This document shows positions 42,448-50,283 of a stretch of 64,000 nucleotides of DNA, piece after piece. The translations under genes were made by a program, and so were the position numbers. Below the pieces are notes generated by a model that did not search any database, was not told the origin of the DNA, and saw only the letters and a program-made list of their open reading frames with translations. Within the stretch, counting starts at the first letter, position 1. Each line of letters opens with the position of its first letter. Source of the DNA: Microbacterium trichothecenolyticum (GTDB lineage Bacteria; Actinomycetota; Actinomycetes; Actinomycetales; Microbacteriaceae); NCBI RefSeq assembly GCF_000956465.1, contig NZ_JYJA01000040.1, forward strand, positions 248,001 to 312,000, written 5' to 3'.

Positions 42448-44064
42448 TTACTCGGCGATCCAGGCGTCGTAGAAGTCCAGGCGGCTGGACGCCTCGAAGC
42501 CGAGACCCTGCACCTTCGACGCGGCAGTGATCGTGGTCGACAGCTGGTAGATCGGGATCGAGTAGCCGCCGGTGACGAGCAGCTCCGCGGCCTCGTCGAC
42601 GACCTTCTGGCGCTCGGCCGGGTCGATGATGGCGGCCTGCTCGTCGAGAAGCTCGTCGATCTCCGCGGGCTCGGTGCGCTTCGTGGCGTTGTTGGTGCCG
42701 GTGACCGAGAACACCGTGCGCAGCACGTCGGGATCGGCCCGCGTCAGGTTGCCGTACGAGAAGTCGTACGTGCCGTCGGCGTTCGCGGCCTGCACGTCGG
42801 CGATGCTCGCGAAGGTCAGCTGCAGGTCGACGCCGATCTGGCGCAGCTGCTGCTGCACGAGTTCGAGCACCTCCTTGGGCGACTGCCAGTAGGTGACGTG
42901 GAAGCTGAGCTTCTCGCCGTCCTTCTCACGGATGCCGTCATCGCCCTCGGTCCAGCCCGAGTCCTCGAGCAGCTCGGCGGCCGCCTTCGGGTCGTACTCG
43001 AGCACGTCGCTCAGGTCGGTGAAGTACGGCGTCGACGAGGCGAGCGGCGACACGGCCGGCAGGTCGTCGGGGCCGAGCAGCGTCGACGTGATCTGCTCAC
43101 GGTCGATGCCCTTCTGGATCGCGAGGCGCACGTTCTCGTCGGCGAGCTTCTCGGTCGACTGGTTCGCGTACAGGTTGTAGACCGAGCCGGGGTTGGCGCG
43201 GTTGAGCGACCAGAAGCCGTCGCCCTCGAAGAGCACGGCGTCCGCCGTCGCGATGCCCGTGGTCGCGTCGATCTGACCCGACTGCAGGCTGCCGGTGCGG
43301 TTGCCCGACTCGGGGACGACCTTGTACGTGATCGTGTCGAGGTACGCCTCGCCGGTGTGCCCGGCGGTGGACGGGCCCCACTCGTAGCCCTCGCGGCGCT
43401 CGAGCACGGCGCCCTCGTTGGGCGTGTAGCTCTGCACCGAGAACGGACCCGAGCCGATGAAGTCGCCGAGGCAGCGATCCGCCTGGCTCACCGCCGCGGT
43501 GGCGGGTGACAGCAGACCCAGCGAGAACGTGGAGGTCGCCTGCAGGAACTGCGCGCTCGGCTCCGAGAAGTTGACGATGACCGTGTGCTCGTCGGGCACC
43601 TCGATGCTCTCGAGGTCGGCGAGGTACGACGAGCCGAGGCTCGCCTTCGCGCCCAGCGCCTGGATGGCCTCGAAATTCGTCTTGACGGATGCCGCGTCGA
43701 TGGGTTCGCCGTCGGCGTACGTGGGGCCGTCCTGCAGCGTGAAGGTGAAGCTCGTGGCGTCGTCGTTCACCTCGTAGTCGGTGGCCAGCCACGGCAGGAT
43801 CTCGCCGGTCTCGGGGTCCTGGATCGTCAGCGACGCGACGGTCTGACGCGCGATCGCGATCGCGTCGTTGTTGCCGACCTGCTGCGGGTCGATGCACTGG
43901 CTGTCGACCGAGATCGCGAAGGTCAGGTTGCCGCCCGTGACGGGCTCCGCCTCTGCGGATGCGGTGGGGGCGGGATCGCCGGCGCCGGTCGCGCACGCGG
44001 TGAGCGCGAGCGCGACCACGCCGATCGCCGCAAGCGCGGCGGTACGGGGTCGGGTGAACGACAT
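42448..44064 (-). CDS. Dipeptide-type ABC transporter substrate-binding lipoprotein
   Basis: A 538-residue SBP_bac_5 protein, first gene of the dppABC-DF-M20-LLM operon. The signal peptide ends with the lipobox LTAC (Cys near residue 24), so it is a membrane lipoprotein. Then follow QCIDPQQVGNNDAIAIARQT, PWLATDYEVNDDATSFTFTL, IGSGPFSVQSYTPNEGA, NEGAVLERREGYEWGP and YDFSYGNLTRADPDVLRTVF. The ligand is not predictable; relatives bind dipeptides, glutathione, nickel or opines. TGGAGA four bases before the ATG is the ribosome site. Confidence 0.93.
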   Translation of the reverse strand: MSFTRPRTAALAAIGVVALALTACATGAGDPAPTASAEAEPVTGGNLTFAISVDSQCIDPQQVGNNDAIAIARQTVASLTIQDPETGEILPWLATDYEVNDDATSFTFTLQDGPTYADGEPIDAASVKTNFEAIQALGAKASLGSSYLADLESIEVPDEHTVIVNFSEPSAQFLQATSTFSLGLLSPATAAVSQADRCLGDFIGSGPFSVQSYTPNEGAVLERREGYEWGPSTAGHTGEAYLDTITYKVVPESGNRTGSLQSGQIDATTGIATADAVLFEGDGFWSLNRANPGSVYNLYANQSTEKLADENVRLAIQKGIDREQITSTLLGPDDLPAVSPLASSTPYFTDLSDVLEYDPKAAAELLEDSGWTEGDDGIREKDGEKLSFHVTYWQSPKEVLELVQQQLRQIGVDLQLTFASIADVQAANADGTYDFSYGNLTRADPDVLRTVFSVTGTNNATKRTEPAEIDELLDEQAAIIDPAERQKVVDEAAELLVTGGYSIPIYQLSTTITAASKVQGLGFEASSRLDFYDAWIAE

Positions 44065-44215
44065 GGGGTCTCCAGAAGCTGTGGCGGGCGAGCCCCGGCG
44101 GACATGCCGGGCTCGTGGCTTCAGCGTCCCCGAGAGGTCGTGCTGGCCCCGATCGGGGATGTCACGCGGCGTGAATGACGGTCGCGCACCGTCACGCGCC
44201 GTCATCCGGCGTCAT

Positions 44216-44276
44216 GTTCCGCAGTCACTTCGTGCGGGTCCCGCGACCTATCCGCGACCCGAAGTGACTGCGGAAC
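44216..44276. terminator. Inverted repeat terminator between cluster B operons
   Basis: Perfect 17-bp arms (44216-44232 with 44260-44276, beginning GTTCCGCAGTCACTTCG) enclose 27 bases that contain GGTC/GACC and can extend the stem. It lies between the stop of the FAD/NAD(P) gene (44324) and the dppA start, both on the minus strand, so it probably separates the LLM-LLM-FAD operon from the transporter operon. The following 50 bases hold repeated TCACGC/GCGTGA words. Confidence 0.75.
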
Positions 44277-44323
44277 AGAGGGGGAGCAGCGGCGGGAGGG
44301 CGGAGCCGGGGCCGGGACGCGGG

Positions 44324-46207
44324 CTACGGCGCGACGGGCACCGCGACGCCGAGCCGGGCAGAGATCGCGCCGGCGACGACGTCGGTCTGCCGGAGCGACA
44401 GGGAGTTCGCCGCGGGGCGCGTGAAGGCGCCGGCCTCGGTCTGCGACGTGAACGGGCCGATCGCGAACAGCGTGGCGTGCGGCACGCCGTCGGGGAGCAG
44501 CACACGTCCGTCGTCCGTCACCCGCACGCGTCCGAGCGAGCCCGAGTACTCGGCATCCGTCACGTGCAGCACGCTGCCGTGCACGGTCGCGAGCTCGCGC
44601 AGCGCGACGTTCGTGCTGAGTTCCGCGTCGGCGGCCGGCAGCCACGCGTCGACGAGGGCGCCGGCGACCGTCTCGCCCGGCACACGGGGACTGGATGCTG
44701 CGAACCCGCGCGGCGCGACGACCACCTCCACGTCGGGCCCGAGGAAGCGCACCACCCCGGCATCGGCCAGCGCGAGCAGCTCCTCCAGCCGGTGCGGGGG
44801 CGGACCGCTCGCGAGGTAGCTGAAGAAGGTGTGCCAGCGGACGGGCAGCGTGTAGGCGCGGGATCGCGCCGTGAAGCGCTCCTTGGGGATCTCCGACAGT
44901 GCCATGAACGACAGCAGAGCGGCGATGAACACGCCCTGTGCGGGGCTCCGCTCCTGCGTCGTGCGCAGGTCGAGGTCGTCGGCGATGTGGGCGCGCACGC
45001 GGCGCTGCACGTCGTCGGCGTCGGCGAACTCGGCATCCGCGAACGGCCGGTCGAACGAGGCCACGTCGAACCGGTCGAGCGGATCGGGCACCACCGCGGC
45101 GATCGCGTCGCCGAGCGCGGGGTCGTCCCGCGCGTGGGCGTGCAGCACCGGTTGGAACTCGTCCCACGTGGCCGACACCCGCTGCGGATGCCCGGTGAAG
45201 AGCTCGCGGTAATGCCCGTGCAGCAGCTCGGCGGCGACCAGGGGCCATACGTCGCGGTCGAAGTCGATCGGCCGGCCCGTGTCGACGAGCGCGGCGATCG
45301 CGTCCGGCGTCAGCACGTCCCGCTGCGGCGGATCGCCCTGCAGCGTGGAGGTCACCTTCGACCGGTACGGCACGCCGCGGCGCGAACCGAGGTGGAGGCG
45401 CGGCTCCTGCCCAGACGGCAGATACCGAAGCGCGCCATCGGCATCGCGTTCGAACCGGCCGCCGCGCCCCTGGGTGAGGAGCACGACGAGGTCGACAGCC
45501 GCGAGGCCCATGCCCCGCACGATCACGTCGGCACCCGCGGCCAGCGCGGAGAGGTCGGCGTCCGCGGTGAACGCCGGGCCCACGTAGACGAGTCCTTCTC
45601 GCGCCGCGGTTGCCGTGACCGCTGCCGACGCCGGGTCGGGCTCGCGCTCGGTGTGACCGAGGCAGTAGGCGACAGCATCCGTCTCGATCACTCGACCGCT
45701 CGCGAGCGAAACGGCGTGCTGTCCTGACGACGACGTCCGCACCGACGTCACCTCGTCGATATGGAGCCGGATCCTCACGCCCTCCGGCGCGCTCGCCGCG
45801 GTGCGGCGGAAGAACCAGTCGAGGTAGTGGCTGTGCAGGCGCCGCGTGGGAAAGCCTTCGGGGGTGAGTGCCCGCGCCTCGGCCTCCGACAGCTCGTCGA
45901 GGTCGACGTCTGGGAGTTCGCCCGCGCGCCACAGGTCCAGCCACTCGCTGAGCGAGGGGCCGGGACGCACCGGCCCCTCGATCGTGCAGCTGTCGTCCGT
46001 GAACACGGTGACGTCGCGGGTCATCGAGTTGAGCTTCAGCAGCGGCGACTGCGCGTGGCGCCAGATGCGGCCGGCGCCGGGGGGATGCGGGTCGACGAGG
46101 TCGATGTCGAGCAGGGTGTGCCCGTCCGCGCGCGCCAGCACGCGTTCGAGGAGCATGATCGCCCGGGGGCCGGCTCCGACGAACAGCAGGCGCGCGCGGC
46201 CCGTCAT
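44324..46207 (-). CDS. FAD/NAD(P)-binding protein (NAD_binding_9 type)
   Basis: A 627-residue flavoprotein with an N-terminal Rossmann motif (LLFVGAGPRAIMLLERVLAR) and the characteristic segments IWRHAQSPLLKLNSMTRDVTVF and GFPTRRLHSHYLDWFFRRT. Residues about 205-235 (DVIVRGMGLAAVDLVVLLTQ) may be the second nucleotide site. C-terminal LPDGVPHATLFAIGPFTSQ ends the fold. Such proteins are often found with LLM monooxygenases and ABC transporters in actinobacteria; function is unproved. It overlaps the LLM gene upstream by four bases. It could act as an oxidase/hydroxylase of the imported compound or feed reduced flavin. Confidence 0.8.
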   Translation of the reverse strand: MTGRARLLFVGAGPRAIMLLERVLARADGHTLLDIDLVDPHPPGAGRIWRHAQSPLLKLNSMTRDVTVFTDDSCTIEGPVRPGPSLSEWLDLWRAGELPDVDLDELSEAEARALTPEGFPTRRLHSHYLDWFFRRTAASAPEGVRIRLHIDEVTSVRTSSSGQHAVSLASGRVIETDAVAYCLGHTEREPDPASAAVTATAAREGLVYVGPAFTADADLSALAAGADVIVRGMGLAAVDLVVLLTQGRGGRFERDADGALRYLPSGQEPRLHLGSRRGVPYRSKVTSTLQGDPPQRDVLTPDAIAALVDTGRPIDFDRDVWPLVAAELLHGHYRELFTGHPQRVSATWDEFQPVLHAHARDDPALGDAIAAVVPDPLDRFDVASFDRPFADAEFADADDVQRRVRAHIADDLDLRTTQERSPAQGVFIAALLSFMALSEIPKERFTARSRAYTLPVRWHTFFSYLASGPPPHRLEELLALADAGVVRFLGPDVEVVVAPRGFAASSPRVPGETVAGALVDAWLPAADAELSTNVALRELATVHGSVLHVTDAEYSGSLGRVRVTDDGRVLLPDGVPHATLFAIGPFTSQTEAGAFTRPAANSLSLRQTDVVAGAISARLGVAVPVAP

Positions 46208-47565
46208 CGTGCCGCGAGCGCCGGCGCCAGGCGCGGGGCGGGCAGTCCCAGCAGGTCGCGGAGGGTGGCGCCCTCCTCGTAAGACCGCCGGTACGAGCCG
46301 CGCTCCTGCAGCAGCGGGACGACGCGCTCGGCGAACTCGTCGAGCCCGTGCGGCGTCAGGTGCCCGACGACGGTGAACCCGTCCGTCGCGCGCTCCTGCA
46401 CGTAGCGGTCGATCTCGGCGGCGATGCGCTCCGGCGTGCCCACGAACGTCGGGGTGGCTGTGAGGCGGATGACGGTCTCACGGATGCTGAGCCCCTCCGT
46501 CTCCGACAACTCCCGCAGCTTCGCGATCCGCGCCCGCACCGCCGCGTGCCGGTTCGCCCAGCCGCGCGCCGTCTCGTTCCCGGTGTCGGGATCGACGTCG
46601 GGAAGCGGACCGTCGGGGTCGTAGCCGGACAGGTCGCGACCCCACACCTGCTCGACATAGGTGAGGGCGACCTCGGGCCGCACCTGCTGCAGCGCGACCT
46701 CGCGGGCGCGCTCGTGGGCGTCTGCATCGGTGTCGCCGATGGAGAAGGTCGCCGCCGGGAGGATCTTGAGGGAGTCCTCCTCGCGTCCGTAGCCGGCGAG
46801 CCGGCCCTTGACGTCGTCGTAGAACGAGCGGGCGTCATCGAAGCCGGTATGCAGGGAGAAGATCACCTCGGCATGCTCGGCGCCGAACGTGCGCCCGTCG
46901 GCCGAGTCGCCGGCCTGCACGATCACGGGGCGCCCCTGCGGAGAGCGGGGCACGTCGAACAGCGCGTCGACGTCGAACTGCGGGCCCGTGTGGCGCACGC
47001 GCGCGGGAACGCCGTCGTCGAGGAAGACGCCGGCTGCGGCATCCGCCCGCACGTCGCCCTCGGGCCACGAGTCCCACAGTTCCTTCGCGAGTGCAGCGAA
47101 CTCGCGGGCGCGCTCGTACCGGTCGGCGTGGTCGAGGTACCCGCCGCGCCGGAAGTTCGCGCCGTGGAAGGCGTCGGAGCTCGTGACCGCATTCCAGCCG
47201 GCGCGGCCCCCCGACAGGTGGTCGAGGGTCGCGAGCTCGCGCGCCAGCTCGTAGGGCTCGTTGAACGTCGTGTTGAGCGTGCCGACGACGCCGACGTGCT
47301 CGGTGATCGCGGCGACGGCGGCGAGGATCGACAGCGTGTTCGGGCGGCCCAGCACGTCGAGTTCGTGGATGCGGCCCTTGTGCTCGCGAAGGCGGAGGCC
47401 CTCAGCGAGGAAGACGTAGTCGAACAACCCGCGCTCGGCCGTCGCGGCGAAGTGCTCGAACGACGAGAAATCGATCTGGCTGCCGGCCGCGGGGTCGGTC
47501 CATACGGTGGTGCTGTTGACGCCGGGGAAGTGCGCGGCGAGGTGGATCTGACGGGGGCGGCTCAC
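46204..47565 (-). CDS. NtaA/SnaA/DszA-family FMN-dependent monooxygenase (cluster B)
   Basis: A 453-residue paralogue of 18877-20190. HLAAHFPGVNSTTVWTDP, ERGLFDYVFLAEGLRLREHK, GTLNTTFNEPYELARELATL, SGGRAGWNAVTSSDAFHGAN, FRRGGYLDHADRYERAREF and PVIVQAGDSADGRTF show a full-length enzyme. It is the middle gene of an LLM-LLM-FAD operon with four-base overlaps on each side, the same pairing as in cluster A. A separate FMN reductase would be needed. Confidence 0.92.
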   Translation of the reverse strand: MSRPRQIHLAAHFPGVNSTTVWTDPAAGSQIDFSSFEHFAATAERGLFDYVFLAEGLRLREHKGRIHELDVLGRPNTLSILAAVAAITEHVGVVGTLNTTFNEPYELARELATLDHLSGGRAGWNAVTSSDAFHGANFRRGGYLDHADRYERAREFAALAKELWDSWPEGDVRADAAAGVFLDDGVPARVRHTGPQFDVDALFDVPRSPQGRPVIVQAGDSADGRTFGAEHAEVIFSLHTGFDDARSFYDDVKGRLAGYGREEDSLKILPAATFSIGDTDADAHERAREVALQQVRPEVALTYVEQVWGRDLSGYDPDGPLPDVDPDTGNETARGWANRHAAVRARIAKLRELSETEGLSIRETVIRLTATPTFVGTPERIAAEIDRYVQERATDGFTVVGHLTPHGLDEFAERVVPLLQERGSYRRSYEEGATLRDLLGLPAPRLAPALAAR

Positions 47566-48788
47566 AGCGCGAACTCCTCTTCTCGGGCATAGCGGCTCTC
47601 AGGACGTGCGAGGTCGAGGCGGGCGCGCAACGAATCCTCGCCGTCATCGGCGCGGAGGGTACCGGTCGAGCGCAGCAGCGGCACGACCTGCTCGGCGATG
47701 GCGACGACGTCGGCGGGCTGGCGTGCGGGCCGCAGGCGCACACCGTGGACGCCCGCGGCGGCGAGATCGCGCACCGCGTCGGCGATGTCGCCGGGCGTGC
47801 CGACCACGATGCGTGCGTCGGAGGCGAGCGGCTCGCCGTCCCACTCGTCGAGTCGCGCCGCGGCGGCGCGGGCCGCGGTCTCGGTGTCTTCGATCAGCAC
47901 GAGCAGGTCGGCGAAGACCCGCAGCGGCTCGTCACCGGTGCGCAGGTCCTCGGCGGCAGCATCCAGCTCTGAAAGGATGCCGGGCAGCGAGAACCCCGGA
48001 CGCCCGCCGTCGACGTGGGGTGTGACGAACACGAGGTCGGCGTGCTCCGCGGCGAGCCGGTACGGCACCGTCTGGTGTGCGAGCACGGTGATCAGCGGGC
48101 GACCCTGCGGTGACCGCGGCACGATCGAAGCGCCGGTGATCGAGAAGAACTCGCCCTCGAACTCGATGTTGTGCACGCGATCGGCGTCGAGGAAGCGGCC
48201 GGTCGCGGCATCCCGGATGATCGCGTCGTCCTGCCACGAGTCCCACAGGCGCGACAGCACATCGGCGAACTCGCCGGCCTCGCGGAAGGCGGCGAGGATC
48301 TCGGCCGAGTCCTCGACGCGACCCGACGTGGGGATCGCATCGATGGCGGCCGCGCGGCGGCCGAAGTTGGCCCGCTCGGCGGCGGAGGCGCCCGCGACCA
48401 GCCGCACACCGGCGCGGCCACGGCTGGCGAAGTCGAGCGTCTGGATGCCGGTGGCGACATGGAACGGCTCGGGATGCGCGGTCGTGACGGTGGGGACCAG
48501 GCCGATCCGGCGCGTCAGCGGCGCGACGTACGACGCGATGAGCACGGCGTCGAGGCGGCCGCGCACGCGATCGCGGCGGAGGCCCTCCACGGACTCGAAG
48601 CGGTCGGTGATCGCGAGGGCGTCCTCGATCGTGGCGAGGGCGATGCCGGCGTCGTCGGCCGCGCGCAGCAGGTCGCGCCAGTAGCGCGGCGACGTCAGCT
48701 CGTGCGGGCGGGCCGTGGCTTCGCGCCACGCGGCGGGGTGCCAGCCGGCCCGTTCGAGGGCGATGGCGAGGTGAACCTGGTCGGTCAC
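47562..48788 (-). CDS. LLM-class flavin-dependent oxidoreductase (cluster B, paired)
   Basis: A 408-residue LLM protein, first gene of the LLM-LLM-FAD operon and paralogue of 20187-21245 (RLWDSWQDDAIIRDAATGRF against its counterpart with the same spacing). IGLVPTVTTAHPEPFHVATGI, ASRGRAGVRLVAGASAAERA and GRPLITVLAHQTVPYRLAAE are conserved. The start GTG 48788 was chosen because GGAG lies seven bases upstream; a longer frame adds only MRRRRIP. It is divergent from purA. Confidence 0.86.
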   Translation of the reverse strand: MTDQVHLAIALERAGWHPAAWREATARPHELTSPRYWRDLLRAADDAGIALATIEDALAITDRFESVEGLRRDRVRGRLDAVLIASYVAPLTRRIGLVPTVTTAHPEPFHVATGIQTLDFASRGRAGVRLVAGASAAERANFGRRAAAIDAIPTSGRVEDSAEILAAFREAGEFADVLSRLWDSWQDDAIIRDAATGRFLDADRVHNIEFEGEFFSITGASIVPRSPQGRPLITVLAHQTVPYRLAAEHADLVFVTPHVDGGRPGFSLPGILSELDAAAEDLRTGDEPLRVFADLLVLIEDTETAARAAAARLDEWDGEPLASDARIVVGTPGDIADAVRDLAAAGVHGVRLRPARQPADVVAIAEQVVPLLRSTGTLRADDGEDSLRARLDLARPESRYAREEEFAL

Positions 48789-48952
48789 GGGAATTCTCCT
48801 TCTTCGCACGAGGCGATCCGCTGTTCACGATTCCCGCGGGGTCATGCGTGCGTCCAACCCCGGTCGTCATGGGAGGACTCGCAGCGCCAGAAGGCGTAAC
48901 GAAGCATCCGGATAGGATGGGGTGTAACCGTCCGATAACGGGGGAGTAGCCC

Positions 48953-50239
48953 ATGCCAGGCATCGTGATCGTCGGAGTCCAGTGGGGAGACGAGGGCAAG
49001 GGCAAGGCCACCGATCTCCTGGGTGAGCGCACCGACTGGGTGGTCAAGTTCAACGGCGGCAACAACGCCGGCCACACGGTCGTGATCGGCGACGAGAAGT
49101 ACGCGCTGCACCTGCTGCCCTCCGGCATCCTTTCTCCCGGCGTGAACGCCGTGATCGGCAACGGCGTCGTCATCGACCTCGAGGTGCTCTTCTACGAGCT
49201 CGAGGCGCTGCACGCCCGCGGTCTCGACACCTCGCGCCTGCGCGTGAGCGCGAACGCGCACATCATCACGCAGTACCACCGCACGCTCGACAAGGTCACC
49301 GAGCGCTTCCTCGGCAAGCGCCAGATCGGCACCACCGGTCGCGGCATCGGCCCGGCGTACGCCGACAAGATCAACCGTGTCGGCATCCGCGTGCAGGACC
49401 TCTTCGACGAGAACATCCTGCGTCAGAAGGTCGAGGGTGCCCTCGACCAGAAGAACCACCTGCTGGTGAAGATCTTCAACCGCCGTGCGATCACCGCGGA
49501 TGAGATCGTCGACGACCTGCTGTCGTACGCCGAGCGTCTGCGCCCGATGGTGGCCGACACGTCGCTCCTTCTGGGCGACGCCCTCGACGCGGGCGACGTG
49601 GTCGTCTTCGAGGGCGGCCAGGCGACGATGCTCGACGTCGACCACGGCACCTACCCGTTCGTCACGTCGTCGTCGGCGACCGCCGGTGGCGCCGCGACCG
49701 GCGCGGGCGTCGGGCCCAACCGCCTCGACCGCATCGTCGGCATCGTGAAGGCGTACACGACGCGCGTCGGCTCGGGGCCGTTCCCGACTGAGCTGTTCGA
49801 CGAGAACGGCGACTTCCTGCGCTCGCGCGGGTTCGAGTTCGGCACCACGACCGGCCGTCCGCGCCGCGTCGGCTGGTACGACGCGCCGATCACGCGCTAC
49901 GCGACCCGCATCAACGGCATCACCGACCTCGTGCTGACCAAGCTCGACATCCTCACCGGCCTCGACCAGATCCCGGTCTGCGTCGCGTACGACGTCGAGG
50001 GTGAGCGGTTCGACGAGGTTCCCGTGAACCAGTCCGACTTCCACCACGCGACGCCGATCCTCGAGTACTTCCCCGGCTGGAAGCAGGACATCTCGGGCGC
50101 CCGCACCTTCGACGAGCTCCCGCGCGAAGCCCAGGAGTATGTCCTCGCGCTCGAGGCGATGAGCGGCACGCGCATCTCGGTGATCGGCGTGGGCGCGGCT
50201 CGCGACGCCGTGATCGTGCGACACGACCTCGTCGACTGA
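48953..50239 (+). CDS. purA: Adenylosuccinate synthetase
   Basis: A 428-residue enzyme that condenses IMP and aspartate with GTP, the first committed step to AMP. The GTP-binding N-terminus GDEGKGKATDLLGERTDWVV, FNGGNNAGHTVV, TTGRGIGPAYADKINR, FEGGQATMLDVDHGTYPFVT, TRVGSGPFPTEL and TTGRPRRVGWYD are all canonical; length is typical. GGGGGAG before ATG 48953 is the ribosome site, and TAGGAT (48913-48918) is a likely -10. No other pur gene is adjacent. Confidence 0.98.
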   Translation: MPGIVIVGVQWGDEGKGKATDLLGERTDWVVKFNGGNNAGHTVVIGDEKYALHLLPSGILSPGVNAVIGNGVVIDLEVLFYELEALHARGLDTSRLRVSANAHIITQYHRTLDKVTERFLGKRQIGTTGRGIGPAYADKINRVGIRVQDLFDENILRQKVEGALDQKNHLLVKIFNRRAITADEIVDDLLSYAERLRPMVADTSLLLGDALDAGDVVVFEGGQATMLDVDHGTYPFVTSSSATAGGAATGAGVGPNRLDRIVGIVKAYTTRVGSGPFPTELFDENGDFLRSRGFEFGTTTGRPRRVGWYDAPITRYATRINGITDLVLTKLDILTGLDQIPVCVAYDVEGERFDEVPVNQSDFHHATPILEYFPGWKQDISGARTFDELPREAQEYVLALEAMSGTRISVIGVGAARDAVIVRHDLVD

Positions 50240-50240
50240 C

Positions 50241-50273
50241 GCGTTTCGACTCGCTTCGCCCGCTCAACGACCG
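50241..50273. repeat. 33-bp dispersed repeat, copy 2 (intergenic)
   Basis: Begins GCGTTTCGACTCGCTTCGC, starting directly after the purA stop, and ends 11 bases before the next start. Four differences from copy 1 at 2356-2388. It may act as the purA terminator or be a dispersed element. Confidence 0.6.
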
Positions 50274-50283
50274 AAAGACGCGC

